This document shows positions 19,207-21,326 of a stretch of DNA of 21,326 bases, piece after piece. Source of the DNA: a virus; IMG/VR virus record IMGVR_UViG_3300023181_000087, positions 1 through 21,326 of that record. One strand, given 5' to 3'. Positions within the stretch are counted from its first letter, which is position 1. Each line of letters starts with the position of its first letter. Position numbers and translations under genes: made by a program. The notes under the pieces are model-generated. The model was not told the origin of the DNA and ran no database searches. It saw only the letters and a program-made list of their open reading frames with translations.

Positions 19207-19816
19207 AGAATGGTTTGCTATGCGGAAAGGTAGAGTTACAGGCTCTACCGTTTCACGCATACTTGGTAAGGAAGGACTAAAGGCAACCATTGGAGCCATT
19301 GAAAACTACGCAGAAGAAAAAGCCATTGAAATAGTTTACGGACTGGATGAAGAAGATACTTTCGAATCAGCAGACATGAAACGTGGAACCGAATTAGAAC
19401 CCTTAGCATTCCGTAAGTTTTCGGAGTTAATGATTTTAAAATTTGTTACCGTAAAAGAATGTACCTTTTTCCCTTTTGGCAAAGATGCTGGCGCAAGTCC
19501 TGATGGTATAGTTTCCGATGATGAGTGTTTAGAAATAAAATGCCCAAGGCCTAAAAAGTTTTTCAACTTGGTTCGTGTTGGCATTCCCGCTATTGATTCA
19601 GAATACATGGCACAAATGCAATTTGAAATGTTATGCAGTAATTCAAAGCGTTGCCATTTTTTCAACTACATAATTTACAATGGAAAAGAAATGTGGCATC
19701 ACTTAATTATTGAACGTGATGAGGTGTTTATTGACTTTATAAAAACCCGCGTAAAAGAAGTAGTTTCATTGCGTGACAGGTTTGTAAAAGAAATGTTTGC
19801 AAAACAACAGTTCTAA
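19190..19816 (+). CDS. YqaJ-type phage recombination exonuclease
   Basis: A 208-residue nuclease of the lambda-exonuclease/YqaJ fold (PD-(D/E)XK). The family degrades one DNA strand to give 3' tails for recombination. Motifs in order: RSKEWFAMRKGRVTGSTVS at residues 4-22; MKRGTELEPLAFRKF at 63-77 (catalytic-type Glu68/Glu70); GASPDG at 101-106 (Asp105); ECLEIKCPRP at 112-121 (Glu115-x-Lys117); and EYMAQMQFEM at 138-147 (conserved Gln). All key residues are present and the length is normal. It is coupled to the NinB/Orf-like gene downstream (TAATG). Confidence 0.88.
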   Translation: MQQRSKEWFAMRKGRVTGSTVSRILGKEGLKATIGAIENYAEEKAIEIVYGLDEEDTFESADMKRGTELEPLAFRKFSELMILKFVTVKECTFFPFGKDAGASPDGIVSDDECLEIKCPRPKKFFNLVRVGIPAIDSEYMAQMQFEMLCSNSKRCHFFNYIIYNGKEMWHHLIIERDEVFIDFIKTRVKEVVSLRDRFVKEMFAKQQF

Positions 19817-20256
19817 TGAAAATACAAATAATAACCTCGATAATTGATGGACGTTTCAAAAGAAACATTAACCATGTTTTGGATGCGGTTAAAAACTTCG
19901 AAGGCAAAAACTGTTTATTAACTTTAGAGCCAATTAAAAAGAACCGCTCTAATCAACAAAATAGTTTTTATTGGGGCGTAGTGGTGGTTTTGGTTCAAAG
20001 CGGCTTAAAAGACGCCACAGGAGAGTTCAGGACGGCAGAAAACATTCACTACAATATACTTCTTAAGATGTTTGCGCCTGAAAAGGAATTGATAAACATA
20101 GAAACAGGCGAATGCATCACAGAGAAAATAAGCAGTTCCGAAATGACAACCACGCAATTTATGGAATATATTATGGAAATTCAAAAATGGGCTTCGGAGT
20201 TTTTGAATATCGACATACCAAATCCGAATGAAGAAATAACTTTAAATTTTGAATAA
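19816..20256 (+). CDS. NinB/Orf-like recombination protein
   Basis: A 146-residue protein. The central KKNRSNQQNSFYWGVVVVLV and the C-terminal MTTTQFMEYIMEIQKWASEF, ending NIDIPNPNE, resemble NinB (lambda Orf), a recombination mediator that helps load recombinases onto ssDNA; that family keeps RSxxQNxxxW and an S/T-x-x-x-F-x-x-x-I helix. The N-terminal beta segment also fits. Position directly after the exonuclease supports the role. The similarity is partial, so the call is moderate. Confidence 0.6.
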   Translation: MKIQIITSIIDGRFKRNINHVLDAVKNFEGKNCLLTLEPIKKNRSNQQNSFYWGVVVVLVQSGLKDATGEFRTAENIHYNILLKMFAPEKELINIETGECITEKISSSEMTTTQFMEYIMEIQKWASEFLNIDIPNPNEEITLNFE

Positions 20257-20720
20257 TGAATATAGTAGACAGAATAAACCAAATAGAAAGAGCCTTGAAT
20301 ATGGATTTCAGAAACCAGCCTACACGAATCGAGGTTATGGCACGAGTAGCAATATGTGATGAATATCCCGAACTAAACGGTATGAGCTTAAAAAAGGCTT
20401 TCAGCGTAAGTCATTCAATAGCGATGAACTACAGACGAGGCATAAAAAAATACAAAGGAACAGAACGTTACGAAATGGTTTTAATGGCAATTAAACATTT
20501 AGATCCGTCGTTCTTACCTGAACCGATAAACAAACACTACGTTCGAAAGAAAGCATTTTCAGAACTCAAACCGAAGTTAAAGCCTATACAGCAGAAAATA
20601 CCAACGGAACAGGTTATGTTAGTACTACGTAAAAACCGAAAATGCCCTTTGTGGTTAAAAGAAATACGAAATTGGGGCAATGCTGAGTGGGGATTATTTG
20701 AAACGCTTAAATCGGCTTAA
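20256..20720 (+). CDS. Basic helical protein, possible DNA-binding
   Basis: A 154-residue basic protein. The first 80 residues form helices that could include a helix-turn-helix (NGMSLKKAFSVSHSIAMNYR, then RGIKKYKGTERYE). The C-terminal 70 residues are Lys/Pro-rich, then IPTEQVMLVLRKNRKCPLWLK. It is coupled to the NinB/Orf-like gene (TAATG). It may be a replication or recombination accessory protein; I recognise no family. Confidence 0.5.
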   Translation: MNIVDRINQIERALNMDFRNQPTRIEVMARVAICDEYPELNGMSLKKAFSVSHSIAMNYRRGIKKYKGTERYEMVLMAIKHLDPSFLPEPINKHYVRKKAFSELKPKLKPIQQKIPTEQVMLVLRKNRKCPLWLKEIRNWGNAEWGLFETLKSA

Positions 20721-20721
20721 A

Positions 20722-20910
20722 ATGGGAAAGCCTTTAATAAAACTTACCGAACACGAAAAAGAGCAGATAATAACAATATTTGAAACTTCTAATGATAATG
20801 GAGTAAGTTTAATATCAAAAAAACTTAATCTTAGCTATCACAAAGTAAATACGTTTTTAGACGCTTACCTGGATGAAAAAAGACTTTTACTGATAACCAA
20901 AAATAAATAA
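20722..20910 (+). CDS. Small helix-turn-helix-like protein
   Basis: A 62-residue protein. I chose the ATG at 20722, one base after the previous stop, over an upstream TTG. Residues 6-56 read as helices with a turn, EHEKEQIITIFETSNDNG then VSLISKKLNLSYHKVNTFLD, typical of a recognition helix-turn-helix. It could be a regulator or a DNA-binding accessory. No family is named. Confidence 0.5.
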   Translation: MGKPLIKLTEHEKEQIITIFETSNDNGVSLISKKLNLSYHKVNTFLDAYLDEKRLLLITKNK

Positions 20911-20912
20911 TC

Positions 20913-21212
20913 ATGAATAGCGAAATAATACTACACGGTTTTACAAAAGCCTACGCAAACAATACATTCAAAGAATTTAGTTCCGATGATGTAAGAAACG
21001 AGTTACTCAGTTTAAACACCGATTTCAACGACTTTTCTAAAATGGGTGCGGTATTCCGTTCGCTGTTAAAAGATGGCTTAATCACGAAGAAAGGCGTAAA
21101 ATGTAGTACGATTCCGTCGAGGCGTGGTGGTCTACAATGGTCGTATATCAGTCGTGCCTATCAGTTGAGGCAACAACAAAACAGAAAATTAAAACAACCT
21201 GAATTATTTTAA
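20913..21212 (+). CDS. Small winged-helix-like protein
   Basis: A 99-residue basic protein with FTKAYANNTFKEFSSDDVRN near the N terminus, FSKMGAVFRSLLKDGLITKK, then a basic wing-like part (STIPSRRGGLQWSYI). The FxxMGxxFRxLxKxGLI pattern resembles winged-helix DNA-binding proteins found in Bacteroidota phage replication regions. It has the AACCAAAAATAAATAATC leader. Function is inferred only as DNA-binding. Confidence 0.5.
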   Translation: MNSEIILHGFTKAYANNTFKEFSSDDVRNELLSLNTDFNDFSKMGAVFRSLLKDGLITKKGVKCSTIPSRRGGLQWSYISRAYQLRQQQNRKLKQPELF

Positions 21213-21231
21213 CCATTAATATTTTTAAACT

Positions 21232-21326
21232 ATGAATTTAAAATTCACAAACCCGACAGGATTTCAATTTAAAGAAATCAAAAACGCAATTGGAAATGAT
21301 GAAATGAGACCAGCTTTTCATTATGT
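21232..21326 (+). CDS. Partial gene, possible sliding-clamp-like protein (3' end outside window)
   Basis: Starts at ATG 21232 after a 19-base A/T-rich leader and runs off the window. The 31 visible residues include LKFTNPTGFQFKEIKNAIGN and then DEMRPAFHYV, which resembles the start of DNA polymerase III beta-subunit-like clamps (a helix followed by an RPxx-V strand). The neighbours are DNA-metabolism genes. The call is weak because so little is visible. Confidence 0.35.
   Translation, partial: MNLKFTNPTGFQFKEIKNAIGNDEMRPAFHY

Noticed and set aside
3275-19665. Minus-strand ORFs at 3275-3508, 3664-3846, 7569-7754, 8947-9216, 10840-11028, 11466-11723, 12673-12870, 14524-14785, 15298-15537, 15771-15968, 16137-16355, 17560-17799 and 19336-19665
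   Set aside because: Each lies opposite a better-supported + strand gene or the RNA island, lacks its own plausible leader and has unnatural composition. They are shadows of real genes.
1-21326. CRISPR arrays, insertion sequences, integrase, attachment sites, retron or diversity-generating elements
   Set aside because: I found no regularly spaced repeats, transposase, recombinase or reverse transcriptase motifs, and no template/variable repeat pair near the fibre genes.

Overview
The window is a gene-dense, AT-rich stretch of a tailed double-stranded DNA bacteriophage, or a prophage-like element, whose host is very probably a member of the Bacteroidota close to Flavobacterium. Every gene I accept lies on the + strand. 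The host inference rests on five things: exact or near-exact Bacteroidota promoters (TTG or TTTG, about 16-19 bases, then TAnnTTTG); almost no Shine-Dalgarno sequences, with A-rich leaders instead; tail-fibre motifs typical of Bacteroidota phages; signal-peptide proteins ending in Ala-Gln or Ser-Gln; and a small protein that resembles the end of a type IX secretion (T9SS) sorting domain. No integrase, repressor, terminase or tape-measure gene is visible, so lifestyle and tail type cannot be settled from this window.

Layout. (1) 1-7590 is the virion module: the end of a probable major capsid protein, two paralogous structural proteins on either side of the portal, a connector-like protein, and fibre-like proteins, two of which carry N-terminal signal peptides. 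(2) 7590-8300 is an RNA island: two promoters, two terminators, a candidate small RNA and five tRNA genes (Tyr, Phe, Leu, Leu, probable Cys). (3) 8310-9975 holds the T9SS-like mini-protein and a probable lysis cassette: membrane proteins, a holin-like protein and an inner/outer spanin-like pair. (4) 9975-13064 is accessory DNA: a structured-RNA candidate, an outer-membrane beta-barrel protein, a small membrane protein and unknown proteins. (5) 13081-15555 holds an M15-family endolysin, a GIY-YIG homing endonuclease, small conserved phage proteins and a lipoprotein, closed by a strong terminator. (6) 15597-18340 is a probable early operon of overlapping small genes, including a YopX-family gene, driven by a promoter that shares a palindrome and a 5' leader with the one at 10004. 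(7) 18350-21326 starts with a second structured-RNA candidate and continues into DNA metabolism: a recombination-associated protein, a YqaJ exonuclease, a NinB/Orf-like protein, small putative DNA-binding proteins and the start of a possible sliding clamp.

Most notable points. Two intergenic RNAs (10041-10134 and 18362-18447) share one architecture: a 5' hairpin whose loop is perfectly complementary (8 and 7 bp) to the loop of the terminator hairpin, which predicts a kissing-loop RNA family. The 72-residue protein at 8310 looks like a signal or anchor peptide joined to a truncated T9SS sorting domain. Together with the beta-barrel protein at 10424 and the lipoprotein at 15120 it suggests that the phage remodels the host envelope, for example for superinfection exclusion; that role is inference. 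All database-level identifications here are from memory of families and reading of motifs, not from searches.
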